Part shown: positions 12,076-22,179 of the stretch, piece after piece
How positions within the stretch are numbered: position 1 is the stretch's first letter
Layout of the letters: each line of letters begins with the position of its first letter
NCBI RefSeq assembly: GCF_020622265.1
Contig: NZ_JACNMQ010000005.1
Coordinates: forward strand, 208,453 to 272,452
Origin: Halomonas sp. M20
GTDB lineage: Bacteria > Pseudomonadota > Gammaproteobacteria > Pseudomonadales > Halomonadaceae
Direction of reading: 5' to 3'
Length of the DNA: 64,000 nucleotides
The notes under the pieces: generated by a model
Databases searched by the model: none
Seen by the model: only the letters and a program-made list of their open reading frames with translations
Told to the model about the DNA's origin: nothing
Program-made: the position numbers and the translations under genes

Positions 12076-14311
12076 TCAACGCGTCGAATATGCCAAACAT
12101 ACAAGAGACGATGGGCTGAAGCTGGCCGCGGATGACGCGGAAGCATTGACCCGAGGCTCTCACGCGGACCCTTTTGCAGTGCTAGGCCTGCAAGAAGGGT
12201 CGGACGGCCCATTGTTGCGGGTCTATCTGCCCGGTGCCTTGGGGGTGGATGTGCTGGATCGGGATAGCGGTGAGTTTCGCTGTTGCATGACGCCGGTGCA
12301 GATTCCGGGTCTGTTTGCAGCGAAATTGCCTCATGCCGCTCCCTACAAGCTGCGTATCCGATGGCCCCAGGGCGGCGAACAGGAAACGGAAGACCCCTAC
12401 GCCTTTGGCCTATTGCTAGGCGAGATGGACCTGTACCTGATCGGCGAAGGCAATCATCGCAACCTGGGTCACTGCCTAGGCGCGCAGCCCATGACCATCG
12501 ACGGTGTAGAAGGGGTGCGTTTTGCGGTATGGGCACCGAACGCACACCGGGTGTCCGTGGTGGGAGAGTTCAATAGCTGGGACGGTCGGCGTCACCCGAT
12601 GCGCCTTCGCCACCCCGCGGGGGTGTGGGAGCTTTTCCTGCCGCGTTTGGGGCCCGGCGAGGCTTACAAGTACGAGATGATCGATGCCCATGGCGCTTTG
12701 ACGCTCAAGGCCGACCCGGTGGCCCTGGCGACCCGAATGCCGCCGGATACCGCCTCGGTGGTGGCGGATACCACGCCGTTTACCTGGCAGGACGACGACT
12801 GGATCGAAAAGCGCGGCGAGCATCAGGCCCTGAACAGGCCAATGGCCATCTACGAGGTGCACGCAGCGTCCTGGCGCAAACACGGCGGGGATGACGGCGA
12901 ACTGTACAGCTGGCGTGATCTCGCCGAGCATCTGATCCCCTACGTCAAGGAGATGGGCTTTACCCATCTCGAACTTCTGCCGATCATGGAGCACCCCTTC
13001 GGCGGCTCCTGGGGCTATCAGCCCCTGGGCCAGTTTGCCCCGAGCGGGCGCTTCGGCAGCCCTCAGGATTTCGCCTATTTCGTCGACGCCTGTCACGCCG
13101 CCGAAATTGGCGTGATTCTCGACTGGGTGCCGGCGCATTTTCCCACGGACCCCCATGGCCTGGCGCGCTTCGACGGCACGGCGCTGTATGAGTACGAGCA
13201 CCACTTCGAGGGTTTTCACCCGGATTGGAACACCTACATCTTCAATCTGGGCCGGCGCGAAGTGCATGGCTTCATGCTGGCCTCGGCTCTTCACTGGGTG
13301 AAGCACTTTCATGTGGACGCCCTGCGGGTGGATGCGGTGGCCTCGATGCTGTATCGGGACTATTCCCGCAATGACGGCGAGTGGATTCCCAATCGCCACG
13401 GTGGCCGGGAGAATCTGGAGGCGATCGATTTCCTGCGTCATCTCAACGACGTCATCGCCGAGGAAGTGCCTGGTGCAGCGGTCATCGCCGAGGAATCCAC
13501 CGCCTGGCCTGGAGTGACCGAGCCTACAGCAGAAGGCGGATTGGGCTTTGCCTACAAGTGGAACATGGGCTGGATGCACGACACCTTGAGCTACATGGCC
13601 AATGATCCGCTCTATCGCAGTTACGCCCATAACGAGATGACCTTTCCGCTGGTCTATGCCTTCTCCGAGCGCTATGTGCTGCCTATTTCTCACGATGAGG
13701 TAGTACACGGCAAGGGCTCGCTGATCAACAAGATGCCCGGCGATGAATGGCAGCGCTTCGCCAATCTGCGGGCCTACCTTGCCATTATGTGGACCCAGCC
13801 CGGCAAGAAGCTTCTGTTCATGGGCTGCGAGTTCGCCCAGTGGCGGGAGTGGAGTCATGACCGGGAGCTCGACTGGTCGCTGCTCGGCGAACCGCGTCAC
13901 GAAGGCATTCAACGCCTGGTGCGCGACCTCAACCGGCTGTATGCGGATCTGCCGGCGCTGCACGAGCGGGACACGGAACCCTCCGGCTTTACCTGGGTCG
14001 TGGGTGACGATGCCAGCAACAGCGTCTTTGCCTGGCTGCGCTTCAGCGCTGACGGTGAGCCGCTATTGGTGGTCGCCAATATGACACCGGTGGCTCACGA
14101 CGATTACCGTCTTGGAGTGCCCTTGCCCGGACGCTGGGAGGAGTCCTTCAACAGCGATGCGGAGCACTATGGCGGCTCGAACCAGGGCAATCTGGGAGAA
14201 CTCACCACGCGAGACGAATCCCTGCACGGCCAGTCCGCGAGTCTTGCCTTGAGTCTGCCGCCCTTGAGCGTGCTGATGTTGCGTCCAACGCGTGAGAAGA
14301 CGGTTGCCTGA
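12068..14311 (+). CDS. glgB: 1,4-alpha-glucan branching enzyme
   Basis: 747 residues. It introduces alpha-1,6 branches into the glucan built by GlgE. There are two N-terminal beta domains (the second with [20 protein letters not shown], residues ~150-170) and a GH13 barrel with [12 protein letters not shown] (Asp422), [13 protein letters not shown] (Glu475) and [13 protein letters not shown] (Asp543), plus [17 protein letters not shown]. The length is typical of the long GlgB class. It overlaps treS-maltokinase by eight bases and ends the operon. A hairpin follows at 14341. Confidence 0.97.
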
Positions 14312-14340
14312 AGTGGGGGTGAAGCGTCGAGAGGTTGGAT

Positions 14341-14372
14341 ACGGGACATCAGAGCAAGGTGCTCAGTCCCGT
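14341..14372. terminator. Hairpin between convergent glgB and PhoD-like gene
   Basis: ACGGGAC and GTCCCGT form the outer stem; GAGC and GCTC form an inner stem around a short loop. A short T run follows on the plus strand. The hairpin overlaps the stop codon of the minus-strand phosphatase gene, so it could stop both transcripts. The thymine tract is weak. Confidence 0.45.
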
Positions 14373-16288
14373 TTGGGATGAAAGCACACCGTGACGCCGT
14401 TGACGCCCAGCTCGTTGATTTCTGACGGGCGGCCCTGTTCATCCAGGCGCACGTGGCCGATACCCGAGCCGTTCCACAGGCGCTCGCCGGCCTTGGCCCG
14501 ATCCGGGATGAAGGGGCGTACTTGCATGCGCCGACGCTTAGTGAACCAGTTGAGCGGTGACCAGGGGGCGTAAAGCCAGCGGTTGATGCGATCGAACCAG
14601 TCCAGCAGCGTATCGGGAAAACCATTCTTGATCCCGCTGCTGGTGATCTGCCAGATATGCGGTTTCTCATCGCGATGACGGATGCGCACGTCGTAGACGA
14701 AGGAGTAGTGCACGTCGCCGGATAGGATGACGTAATTGCGTGGCGTGCGGGTGTGGCGAAAGACGTTGAGCATGACCTGGGCCGCGCCACGATGCGCCAT
14801 CCAGTTTTCCGCATCCACCAGCAAGGGCTTGCCGGCCCAAGTGAACAGGCGTTGAACGCCTTCGATCAGCTTGACCCCGAACATCGGCGAAGGCGAGACG
14901 ATGATGATCGAGGGCTCATCCAGCAATTCCTGCTGCAGCTCCGTCAACGCCTCCCAGTCCATCAGTCCCGAGGGGCGATGTCGCTTGCGCTCGCTGCGCC
15001 AGCGCCGGGTGCGAATGTCCAGGGCCACAAGCTTGGGCGGCCCGGTCAGACAGAATCCCCAGCCTTCGAAGCGCATAAGTTCGGTGATCAAGTCATCCTG
15101 TTGTTTGTTCGGCAGATAACCCTCTGCGCCGCATGCTTCGAGAAACTGCTGCAACTGATCGAGAGGAGCTTTCAATCGTTCCGGGGCGTTGCCCCAGCCT
15201 TGGCAAAGCAAATAGGCGATGAGTGCATTGCCGACAATGCGGCGTGAAAACGGGTGTCCGTAGACGGTCTCCTCCCAGGCGGCAGTCAGATTCCAATCGT
15301 CGGTGACATCGTGATCGTCGAAGATCATCAACGTCGGTACCTGGGCCAACAACCGCGCTGCCGCCGGTAGTTCGGCGGCAAAGGCATCGATCACCTCACG
15401 TTCTGCGGCGAATCGCTCGCGATGCTCGTCGTTCAGTGATGGCTCGCCACGTTGAATCAGCCCCCAGGGCACTGGCGACCATACCAGCAGGTACATGGCC
15501 AGGACTTCACTCAGAGTGATCAGATGGTTGGCGGCGCTGTCCGTGGTGAAGACTGGCTTGCGCACCCCGCCAAAAAAACGCTCTCGAAGGGCCTCTGCGG
15601 ACTCGAACTGGGGCAACAGGCGCTCCCGGTGGTAATAGGTATCCTCTGCGGCATAAAGTGCCTCGCTATCGTCTACCACCGCGCCTTCAAGGCGCTCGCC
15701 CCAAAGCCCAAGACGCTCGATCAGCTCATGAATGGCGGTGAGCATGGGTCCGGCAACGTCGTCGGCGTAGATCTGGTCGCCGGTCAGCAGCAGCAGCGCA
15801 GGGCGTTCCTGGGCGTCATCGTGACGCTCAGACAGCCAGGCATCCCCGCGCGCCAAGCCATCACCGGAGCCGTAGTGGGGCTTGCGACAGGAGCCATGAA
15901 GAATGCCGTCCAGACGCGATTTGATCACGAAGCCCGGATGCGATTCATCGCCATATAAAAGATGCGGCGCCCACTCGGCGATGCCGATATCGCCACCGTC
16001 GGATTGAGCGATCCGCAGGTCGTAGCCGGTCACAACGTCCTGGGGTAGCGGTGTATCCAGGGCGACGTCGATCAAGTGGACATAGGCGTGCCGGCCTATC
16101 GGTACGCATCGGCATAGCGTCTTGTCGAGCGCGATGGAACGGGGCTCGAGATGATCCGGGTGGAGTACGAGGCGCAGTGTCAGAGGACGCGTTGCCGCCA
16201 GCCATAGCACTAGGCGTCGGGTCTCGACACGACGAAGGATGGGGCCTGCCAGAACATCGGGAAGTGGATTGGAAACGCTATCGTCCAT
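14363..16288 (-). CDS. PhoD-like metallophosphatase
   Basis: 641 residues of the PhoD-like calcineurin superfamily. Metal-binding motifs are TGDQIYADD (residues ~169-177), FDDHDVTDDWN (~323-333) and, near 530, LSGDVHYSF. There is no evident signal peptide or twin-arginine motif, so it is probably cytoplasmic, unlike secreted PhoD. Cytoplasmic members of this family are often annotated as alkaline phosphatase D family proteins of unknown substrate. It converges on glgB. The neighbourhood of carbohydrate enzymes gives no firm clue to the substrate. The family is certain, the reaction is not. Confidence 0.85.
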   Translation of the reverse strand: MDDSVSNPLPDVLAGPILRRVETRRLVLWLAATRPLTLRLVLHPDHLEPRSIALDKTLCRCVPIGRHAYVHLIDVALDTPLPQDVVTGYDLRIAQSDGGDIGIAEWAPHLLYGDESHPGFVIKSRLDGILHGSCRKPHYGSGDGLARGDAWLSERHDDAQERPALLLLTGDQIYADDVAGPMLTAIHELIERLGLWGERLEGAVVDDSEALYAAEDTYYHRERLLPQFESAEALRERFFGGVRKPVFTTDSAANHLITLSEVLAMYLLVWSPVPWGLIQRGEPSLNDEHRERFAAEREVIDAFAAELPAAARLLAQVPTLMIFDDHDVTDDWNLTAAWEETVYGHPFSRRIVGNALIAYLLCQGWGNAPERLKAPLDQLQQFLEACGAEGYLPNKQQDDLITELMRFEGWGFCLTGPPKLVALDIRTRRWRSERKRHRPSGLMDWEALTELQQELLDEPSIIIVSPSPMFGVKLIEGVQRLFTWAGKPLLVDAENWMAHRGAAQVMLNVFRHTRTPRNYVILSGDVHYSFVYDVRIRHRDEKPHIWQITSSGIKNGFPDTLLDWFDRINRWLYAPWSPLNWFTKRRRMQVRPFIPDRAKAGERLWNGSGIGHVRLDEQGRPSEINELGVNGVTVCFHPKRD

Positions 16289-16380
16289 GAAGGATGGTCA
16301 GCACCTTACCGGAAAATAATCAGCATACCCGTTGTTACAGGTCGTTGACCATGCGGCGAGCAGTACCAGAACGGAGAGCG

Positions 16381-17022
16381 TTAGTTATGTTTCTCCAGGC
16401 ATTCATGTACCTCCGCATCGGTGGTCTGGCCGAAATCGATATACCACTGCCCCACTGCATGAAAGTGATCCGGCGTGGCCACGCAGACGACCTCGTCCAC
16501 TTCCCCGGCGAGCTGCTCCAGGGTTTCCTGAGGCGCCACTGGCACCGCCAGTACCAGGCGCTTGGCGCCCAGGCGACGCACTGCCTGAATTGCCGCGCGC
16601 ATGCTGGCGCCGGTGGCGATACCGTCGTCCACCAGAATGATCTGACGTCCCTCCAGATCGGGGTAGGGCCGCTCACCGCGATAGCTCGCCTCGCGTCGAT
16701 TGAGTTCGCGTCGTTCCTTGTCGATCACCGCCTGCAGGCGCTGTTCATCGATACTCAACCGCTTGACTAGTGCCTCATCAAGCACCGTCACATCGCCGCT
16801 AGCGATGGCGCCCATGGCAAACTCCTCATGACCCGGCACACCCAGCTTGCGCACCACCATGACATCGAGAGGTGCCTTCAATTCCCGGGCGACTTCTGCA
16901 GCCACCGGTACACCGCCACGAGGTAGCCCCAATACGAGTGTCTCACTACCGGCATAGGCAAAGAGTCGCTTGGCGAGGGCTCGCCCTGCCGCGAGGCGAT
17001 TGGCAAAGGGAAGTTCCGACAT
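16381..17022 (-). CDS. Phosphoribosyltransferase family protein
   Basis: 213 residues. The PRPP-binding loop IILVDDGIATGAS lies at residues 128-140, and LVLGLPRGGVPVAAEVA with VVRKLGVPGHEEFAMGAI at ~29-73 is the N-terminal part typical of this ComF-unrelated PRTase family (often called 'predicted phosphoribosyltransferase'). The substrate is unknown. It stands alone between modC and the PhoD-like gene, all on the same strand, with ~90-107-base gaps on either side. Confidence 0.85.
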   Translation of the reverse strand: MSELPFANRLAAGRALAKRLFAYAGSETLVLGLPRGGVPVAAEVARELKAPLDVMVVRKLGVPGHEEFAMGAIASGDVTVLDEALVKRLSIDEQRLQAVIDKERRELNRREASYRGERPYPDLEGRQIILVDDGIATGASMRAAIQAVRRLGAKRLVLAVPVAPQETLEQLAGEVDEVVCVATPDHFHAVGQWYIDFGQTTDAEVHECLEKHN

Positions 17023-17129
17023 TCAAACCTCCTGAAACATGCTTGAACACCCACTACTGCCCAGTGTCGGCATTAATGGAGGTTTTTGCCAGCACGCTCA
17101 GGATTCGCACATCAGGTCAACGAGTGGCG

Positions 17130-18230
17130 CTACCGCGTATCGAACGCCACACTGCGTATCAACGCCACGATCGGCATGTTTTCCTTTATCCTCAGTTCAT
17201 CGAAGGATTTGCGCGTCAGTCGAGCTCTCAATACCTGTTCGCCGATGCGCAGACGTAGTTCGATAGAGGTCTTGTTGCCGGCTACCAGGCCTATCTGCTC
17301 TATCTTGGTGTTTAGCTGGTTGCGGTAACTGACCTGTTCGGGTTTCGACAGGGCCAGGGCCACGTCGCGCACCGGGATGCGCAGGCGCAGCGTGGTGCCA
17401 GGGGGATTGTCGACGAGGGGAATGTTGAGGCGTTGTCCATCCTCCAGGCGCAGCAGGCTCAGGGCGTAGTGATGATCGTGCTCGGCGATGGTGGCGGTAA
17501 TGACTGAGGCGGCATCGAACCCTCCCAGGTATTCGGTGAGATCGAAGCGCATCAGCAACTCCTCTAGGCGGCCATGGGCGAGCAGGCGACCCTGGTCGAG
17601 CAGCACCAGATGGTCGGCAATGGCGATCAGTTCGTCCGGGTCATGGCTGACATAGACGATGGGGATGTCGATATCCCGGGCCAGGCGGGCGATGTAATGC
17701 AACAGTTCCTGCTTGCGCGGGCCGTCGAGGCCGGTCAAGGGCTCGTCCATCAACAGCAGGCGCGGCTCGGTAAGCAAGGCCCGGCCGATGGCGACACGCC
17801 TGGCCTCGCCACCGGAGAGGGTGGCGGGAAAACGGTTCAGCAAGGGTTTGATGCCTAGCAAGGAAACGATCGCGTCGAAGCGCGGACGTGCACTCGGGCG
17901 CATTCCGTAGGTGAGGTTGCCGCGCACCCGGTAGTGGGGAAAGAGTCGCGCTTCCTGAAACACCACACCCAGGCGCCGTCGGTGGGGGGGGGCGAATACG
18001 CCTTTCTGAGTGTCGACGAGGGTTTGCTCACCGATGCGAATGACGCCGCTATCGGGAACATCGAGCCCGGCGATCAAGCGCAGCAGGCTGGTCTTGCCGC
18101 TGCCCGAGGCGCCGAACAGGGCGGTAACGCCACGTGCTGGTATCGTAAGCGATGCCTTGAGCGAGAAATCTCCCAGGCGCTTGTCCACTGCGACACGGAG
18201 CCCGGGCTCGTCGTGGGGTTCGTCAATCAT
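17130..18230 (-). CDS. modC: Molybdate ABC transporter, ATP-binding protein
   Basis: 366 residues. The ATPase domain shows Walker A GASGSGKTSLL (residues ~40-50), signature LSGGEARRVAIGRALL (~138-153) and Walker B LLLMDEP (~158-164). A C-terminal MOP/TOBE domain (~290-360) is the mark of ModC and binds molybdate. It overlaps modB by eight bases. ModABC imports molybdate for molybdenum-cofactor enzymes. No ModE gene or recognisable ModE site is seen in the window. Confidence 0.93.
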   Translation of the reverse strand: MIDEPHDEPGLRVAVDKRLGDFSLKASLTIPARGVTALFGASGSGKTSLLRLIAGLDVPDSGVIRIGEQTLVDTQKGVFAPPHRRRLGVVFQEARLFPHYRVRGNLTYGMRPSARPRFDAIVSLLGIKPLLNRFPATLSGGEARRVAIGRALLTEPRLLLMDEPLTGLDGPRKQELLHYIARLARDIDIPIVYVSHDPDELIAIADHLVLLDQGRLLAHGRLEELLMRFDLTEYLGGFDAASVITATIAEHDHHYALSLLRLEDGQRLNIPLVDNPPGTTLRLRIPVRDVALALSKPEQVSYRNQLNTKIEQIGLVAGNKTSIELRLRIGEQVLRARLTRKSFDELRIKENMPIVALIRSVAFDTR

Positions 18231-18918
18231 CGCGCTCCCGTAGCCGCTTCTTGGCTTTGTGCGCCAGCCATTCCGATATCAGCAAGGAGAGCATGGCGAT
18301 CAGGATGGCGATGGCGCACAGGCGTGCCGCCGCCGCTTCTTTGCCCGGACTCTGGATCAGCGTATAGAGCGCCAGCGGCAGGGTGCGTGTTTCGCCGGGA
18401 ATGTTCGAGGCGAAGGTGATGGTAGCGCCGAATTCGGACAGCGCCCGGGCGAAGGCCAGTACCGTGCCGGTCAGGAGCCCGGGAAACGCCAGTGGTAGGG
18501 TAATGGTGAAGAACACCCGCCAACGACTGGCGCCCAGGGTGCTGGCCGCCGCCTCGAGTTTCATATCCACCGCTTCCAGGGAAAGCCGCACGGCGCGTAC
18601 CAGCAGCGGGAAAGCCATGATGCCGCCAGCAATGGCCGCGCCTTGCCAAGTGAAGGGGAGAGTGATGCCGAACCATTGATCCAGCCATTGTCCCATAAAA
18701 CCCTGGCGGCCCAGCGAGACAAGTAAAAGATAGCCGACCACTACGGGGGGCAGCACCAGGGGCAGGTGCAGCAGGCCATCAAGCAGCGCCTTGCCACGAA
18801 ACTCAAAGCGTGCCATGAACCAGGCCAGTGCCACGCCGGGCACCAAGATCCAGCCTACGGCGGTACCTGCGATCCGAAGACTGAGCAGGATGGCTTCCCA
18901 TTCGGCATTGGAGAGCAT
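18223..18918 (-). CDS. modB: Molybdate ABC transporter, permease
   Basis: 231 residues with about five membrane segments. The binding-protein-dependent permease loop contains EAASTLGASRWRVFFTITLP (residues ~141-160), the EAA motif that docks onto ModC. It follows modA after 15 bases and overlaps modC by eight bases, so the three form an operon. The length is normal for ModB. Confidence 0.93.
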   Translation of the reverse strand: MLSNAEWEAILLSLRIAGTAVGWILVPGVALAWFMARFEFRGKALLDGLLHLPLVLPPVVVGYLLLVSLGRQGFMGQWLDQWFGITLPFTWQGAAIAGGIMAFPLLVRAVRLSLEAVDMKLEAAASTLGASRWRVFFTITLPLAFPGLLTGTVLAFARALSEFGATITFASNIPGETRTLPLALYTLIQSPGKEAAAARLCAIAILIAMLSLLISEWLAHKAKKRLRERDD

Positions 18919-18933
18919 GGTAATGCTTCCTGA

Positions 18934-19767
18934 CTAGCGGCTGACAGCAGCAGCGGGAAAGAAACCGACCTCGGAGAAGATCGCCAAAGCCTCGTCGCCA
19001 TGTAACCACTGACGGAAGTCCCGGGCGGCACCGCTGGCTGGTGGGTTGACCAGAGCCAGCGGATAGAGGATTGGGTCATGACTATCGCTGGGAAACAACC
19101 CAAGTTGACGAACCCGGTTGCTGGCCTGGGCATCGGTCTGATAGACGATGCCCAAGGGGACTTCTCCGCGCTCCACCAGCGCCAGGGCGGCGCGTACATT
19201 ATCAGCCCGGGCTAGTCGTGGTTGCAGCGTTTTCCACTCATCCAAGGACTGCAGTGCTTGTTTGGCATAGATACCCGCGGGCACATGGTCCGGGTCACCG
19301 ACCGACAAACGTTCCCGGCCGCTTAATGATGAACTCAGCGTTTCTCCATCCACCGGAGTGAAAGAAGCGTGTTCACGCCCGCTGGGAGCGATCAGCGCCA
19401 GGCGGTTCTGCACTATGTCGGCGCGTTCGTCCAGCTCGATGCCCTGGCCCGCAAGCCAGTTCATCCATTCACTGCTTGCGGAAAAAAACAGGTCGGCGGC
19501 CGCGCCGCTGGCGATCTGGCGTGCAGCGGTGGAAGAGGATGCATAGACCGGCACGATATCCACCTCATTTTGGGACTCGTATCGTGCGATGGCCTTGTTC
19601 AAGGCGTCGGTCAACGAAGCGGCGGCAAAAATCCTGACGCTCGGCTTTTCCATATCCGAATTGGACTGGGCAATAGAAGCAACACACAACAAGGTGAATA
19701 TCATAAAGCCGCGAAAGAAGGCGTTGTATCCCGACTGTCGACCCCGTCCGACATATGGCCTGCTCAT
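18934..19767 (-). CDS. modA: Molybdate ABC transporter, periplasmic binding protein
   Basis: About 277 residues from the ATG at 19767; a TTG at 19803 would add 12. A hydrophobic signal segment (FFRGFMIFTLLCVASIAQS) is followed by the mature start VRIFAAASLTDALNKAI, which is typical ModA. PVYASSSTAARQIASGAAADLFFSAS carries the residues that hold the oxyanion. It is the first gene of modABC and is transcribed away from lemA. I prefer the ATG because the signal peptide is then of ordinary length, but neither start has a strong ribosome site. Confidence 0.9.
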   Translation of the reverse strand: MSRPYVGRGRQSGYNAFFRGFMIFTLLCVASIAQSNSDMEKPSVRIFAAASLTDALNKAIARYESQNEVDIVPVYASSSTAARQIASGAAADLFFSASSEWMNWLAGQGIELDERADIVQNRLALIAPSGREHASFTPVDGETLSSSLSGRERLSVGDPDHVPAGIYAKQALQSLDEWKTLQPRLARADNVRAALALVERGEVPLGIVYQTDAQASNRVRQLGLFPSDSHDPILYPLALVNPPASGAARDFRQWLHGDEALAIFSEVGFFPAAAVSR

Positions 19768-19895
19768 GACTGTTCCCGCGTTGATTTTATGACGATGGCG
19801 CAAGCACTATAAGCCGTATCCTCACGGGTCGCCAAACCGCCGCTTTCTTCTTCGAGCGCCGACCTGTACCTTGGTTACCTATTGATTACGTAACG

Positions 19896-20531
19896 ATGGG
19901 AATGAACACGACCATGCCAATGCAACAATTAGTGCCTTCTTACCGAAATCTCTGGCGCTCGATACTGCTTCTATTCATCGTGCTCGTGTTGACGGGCTGC
20001 GGTGTGAACAACATTCCACGTCTGGACGAAAAGGTGAAGTCAGCCTGGTCTCAGGTCGAGAATCAGTATCAGCGTCGGGCGGATCTGGTACCCAACCTGG
20101 TAGAGACGGTCAAGGGATTTGCCAATCAAGAGCGAGAAACCCTCACAGCGGTGATCGAGGCACGCTCCAAGGCGACCTCCATTCAGGTCGACGCGGATAC
20201 GCTGGATGACCCTCAGAAGATGCAGCAATTCCAACAGGCTCAAGGACAGCTGACCAGCGCACTGAGCCGCTTGATGGCGGTCTCCGAGCGCTATCCAGAG
20301 TTGCGCTCCAATCAGAATTTCCTGGCGCTGCAGTCTCAGTTGGAAGGCACCGAAAACCGTATTTCGGTAGCACGGCGCGATTTCATTGCCGCCGTCGAGC
20401 ATTACAACACTGAGATTCGTACCTTCCCGGGCCGTATATGGCATAGCATTCTCTACAGCGATATGCCAGTACGCGAGAACTTCGAGGCGACTGCCGAGAA
20501 CGCGGAACAGGCGCCACAGGTGGAATTCTGA
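19896..20531 (+). CDS. lemA: LemA family lipoprotein
   Basis: 211 residues. The N-terminus is a membrane/lipoprotein signal ending in LVLTGCG, so Cys35 would be lipidated. The LemA fold follows: VKSAWSQVENQYQRRADLVPNLVETVKGFA, two long helices and AARRDFIAAVEHYN-like NTEIRTFPGRIW near the end. Function is unknown; LemA proteins usually sit beside TPM-domain proteins, as here. The stop TGA overlaps the next ATG by one base. Later ATGs at 19902 and 19914 are possible starts because no clear ribosome site precedes 19896. Confidence 0.9.
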   Translation: MGMNTTMPMQQLVPSYRNLWRSILLLFIVLVLTGCGVNNIPRLDEKVKSAWSQVENQYQRRADLVPNLVETVKGFANQERETLTAVIEARSKATSIQVDADTLDDPQKMQQFQQAQGQLTSALSRLMAVSERYPELRSNQNFLALQSQLEGTENRISVARRDFIAAVEHYNTEIRTFPGRIWHSILYSDMPVRENFEATAENAEQAPQVEF

Positions 20532-21307
20532 TGGCGATCAATCTGCGCACGCCGGTACTGCTGCTACTGTTTTTATTCTTGCCAGTCTGGACGTTGAGCG
20601 CTCAGGCCCAGCAACCTGAATTCCCTGAGCTGACAGGTCGGGTGGTCGACAAGGCAGAATTGCTGGATCCACAAACTGAAGCTCAGCTGACCGAGATGCT
20701 CGAGGCGCATGAGCAGCAATCCACGGAGCAGGTCGTGGTGGTCACCGTAGCGAGCCTGCAAGGCTATGACATTGCGGACTACGGTTATCAGCTGGGTCGC
20801 CACTGGGGTATCGGCCAGCAGGGCGAAGATAACGGCGCCCTGCTGATCGTCGCGCCGGAGGAGCGCAAGCTGCGCATCGAGGTCGGCTACGGCATGGAAG
20901 GACGGCTGACCGATGCCCAGTCCTCGGTCATCATCAACCAGGTCATCACTCCGGCCTTCAAGCAGGGCGATTATGCCAAGGGTATTACCCAGGGGGCGGC
21001 GGCGATGATTCAGGTGCTGGGCGGCGACCCCCTGGCGGAGCCGAAAAGACAGGCTTCCGGGAGTAGCGACAGGGAGGCGGGACCTGCTTCAATCTGGTTC
21101 TTCGTCATGTTCGTCATCGTCATGCTAATTTCGCGCGGCGGCGGTGGAGGCGGTCGCGGACGGCGTAGAGGTCGCGGTGGCTTGCTGGCCGGCGCGCTGC
21201 TTGGTTCCGCCCTGGGGCGTGGTGGCTCTGGCGGTGGTTTCGGGGGGGGCGGCTTCGGCGGCGGAGGTGGTGGTTTTGGGGGCGGTGGTGCCTCCGGTGG
21301 CTGGTAA
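20531..21307 (+). CDS. TPM-domain membrane protein (YgcG family)
   Basis: 258 residues. A signal peptide (to about residue 26, SAQAQQ) precedes a TPM domain (residues ~35-165, with LTGRVVDKAELLDPQTEAQL and VEVGYGMEGRLTDAQ-like sequence). A single membrane segment lies near 190-203 and a Gly-rich tail from ~204 to the end. This is the standard YgcG-like architecture. TPM domains have been linked to phosphatase activity in plant relatives and to membrane-protein quality control; the role here is unknown. Translation is coupled to lemA. Confidence 0.9.
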   Translation: MAINLRTPVLLLLFLFLPVWTLSAQAQQPEFPELTGRVVDKAELLDPQTEAQLTEMLEAHEQQSTEQVVVVTVASLQGYDIADYGYQLGRHWGIGQQGEDNGALLIVAPEERKLRIEVGYGMEGRLTDAQSSVIINQVITPAFKQGDYAKGITQGAAAMIQVLGGDPLAEPKRQASGSSDREAGPASIWFFVMFVIVMLISRGGGGGGRGRRRGRGGLLAGALLGSALGRGGSGGGFGGGGFGGGGGGFGGGGASGGW

Positions 21308-21314
21308 CCGGACG

Positions 21315-21375
21315 CCTGTGCTCCCGGCGCCTTGTGCTTTACACCGTTCGGCAATTTATTTAGCAACTCCCTGAA
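21315..21375. repeat. Partial copy of a dispersed intergenic repeat
   Basis: This ~60-base stretch matches 27534-27594 at about 46 of 61 positions without gaps by hand count, including the shared core GGCGCCTTGT. Both copies lie just after a gene. See the fuller copy at 27480-27600. Confidence 0.4.
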
Positions 21376-21394
21376 TTCGAGAGAACACGACGTC

Positions 21395-22012
21395 ATGGCT
21401 TTATTGAGTGAAGACGAACAGCGCCAGGTGGCAGACGCGATCAACCGCATCGAGCGTGAGACCGATGCCGAGCTGGTCACCGTGCTTGCCCCCCAGGCGG
21501 ACGACTACGCCTATATCCCTCTATTGTGGGCGGGGATTCTGGCGCTGGTAGTACCCGGCGCCATCAACTATTTCCCCGGCTGGCTGAGCGCAGCGGAATT
21601 GCTGCTGGTTCAGTGGGGCACGTTCATCCTGCTGGGGCTGCTGTTCAGGATGCCCAAGATTACCACTCGGCTCATTCCGCGTTCGGTACGCCACTGGCGG
21701 GCATCCAATCTGGCTCGGCGCCAGTTCCTGGAACAGAACCTGCATCACACCAGCGGCGAAACGGGGATGCTCATCTTCGTCTCGGAAGCTGAGCGCTACG
21801 TGGAAATCCTGGTGGATCGGGGCATCTCGAATCGTCTGAAGGACGAAACCTGGCAATCCATAGTGGCCACGTTCACCCAACAGGTGAAAGAGGGGCAGAC
21901 GCTGCAAGGCTTCCTGACCTGCATCGAGTCCTGTGGCGAGCATCTCAAGCGCGAGGTGCCGGCGACCCATGAGCGCAATGAACTGCCCAACCGTCTGGTG
22001 ATTCTGGAATAA
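21395..22012 (+). CDS. TPM-domain protein, second copy
   Basis: 205 residues from the ATG at 21395, just before ALLSEDEQRQVADAINRIE. This is a shorter TPM-domain protein without a signal peptide. It has two membrane segments near residues 40-85 (LLWAGILALVVPGAINYF; LLVQWGTFILLGLLF) inserted in the domain and the ending CGEHLKREVPATHERNELPN typical of this class. It follows the YgcG-like gene after ~90 bases. The lemA, TPM, TPM order is a recurrent cassette in Proteobacteria. Function is unknown. Confidence 0.88.
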   Translation: MALLSEDEQRQVADAINRIERETDAELVTVLAPQADDYAYIPLLWAGILALVVPGAINYFPGWLSAAELLLVQWGTFILLGLLFRMPKITTRLIPRSVRHWRASNLARRQFLEQNLHHTSGETGMLIFVSEAERYVEILVDRGISNRLKDETWQSIVATFTQQVKEGQTLQGFLTCIESCGEHLKREVPATHERNELPNRLVILE

Positions 22013-22179
22013 ATGCACGACCAAAGAACGCCGTTTTTCGCTTCTGGATTGTAAAGTGGAAAAAAGGAAATTCCGCTACGCTTTAGAACATGCTCGGCAT
22101 GACGCATGGACAAAGCGACCTTGATCAAGCGCCATCATCGTTGCTGAGCTCTTACAATTCCAACGACAGGAGTCTAGCC

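Noticed and set aside
12476..13963. 495-codon open frame on the minus strand inside glgB
   Set aside because: It runs opposite a well-conserved branching enzyme, has no family resemblance and no credible start. Such antisense frames are common in high-G+C genes.
19874..19894. GTTAC-N11-GTAAC repeat between modA and lemA as a ModE site
   Set aside because: It does not resemble the known ModE operator, and five-base arms are expected by chance.
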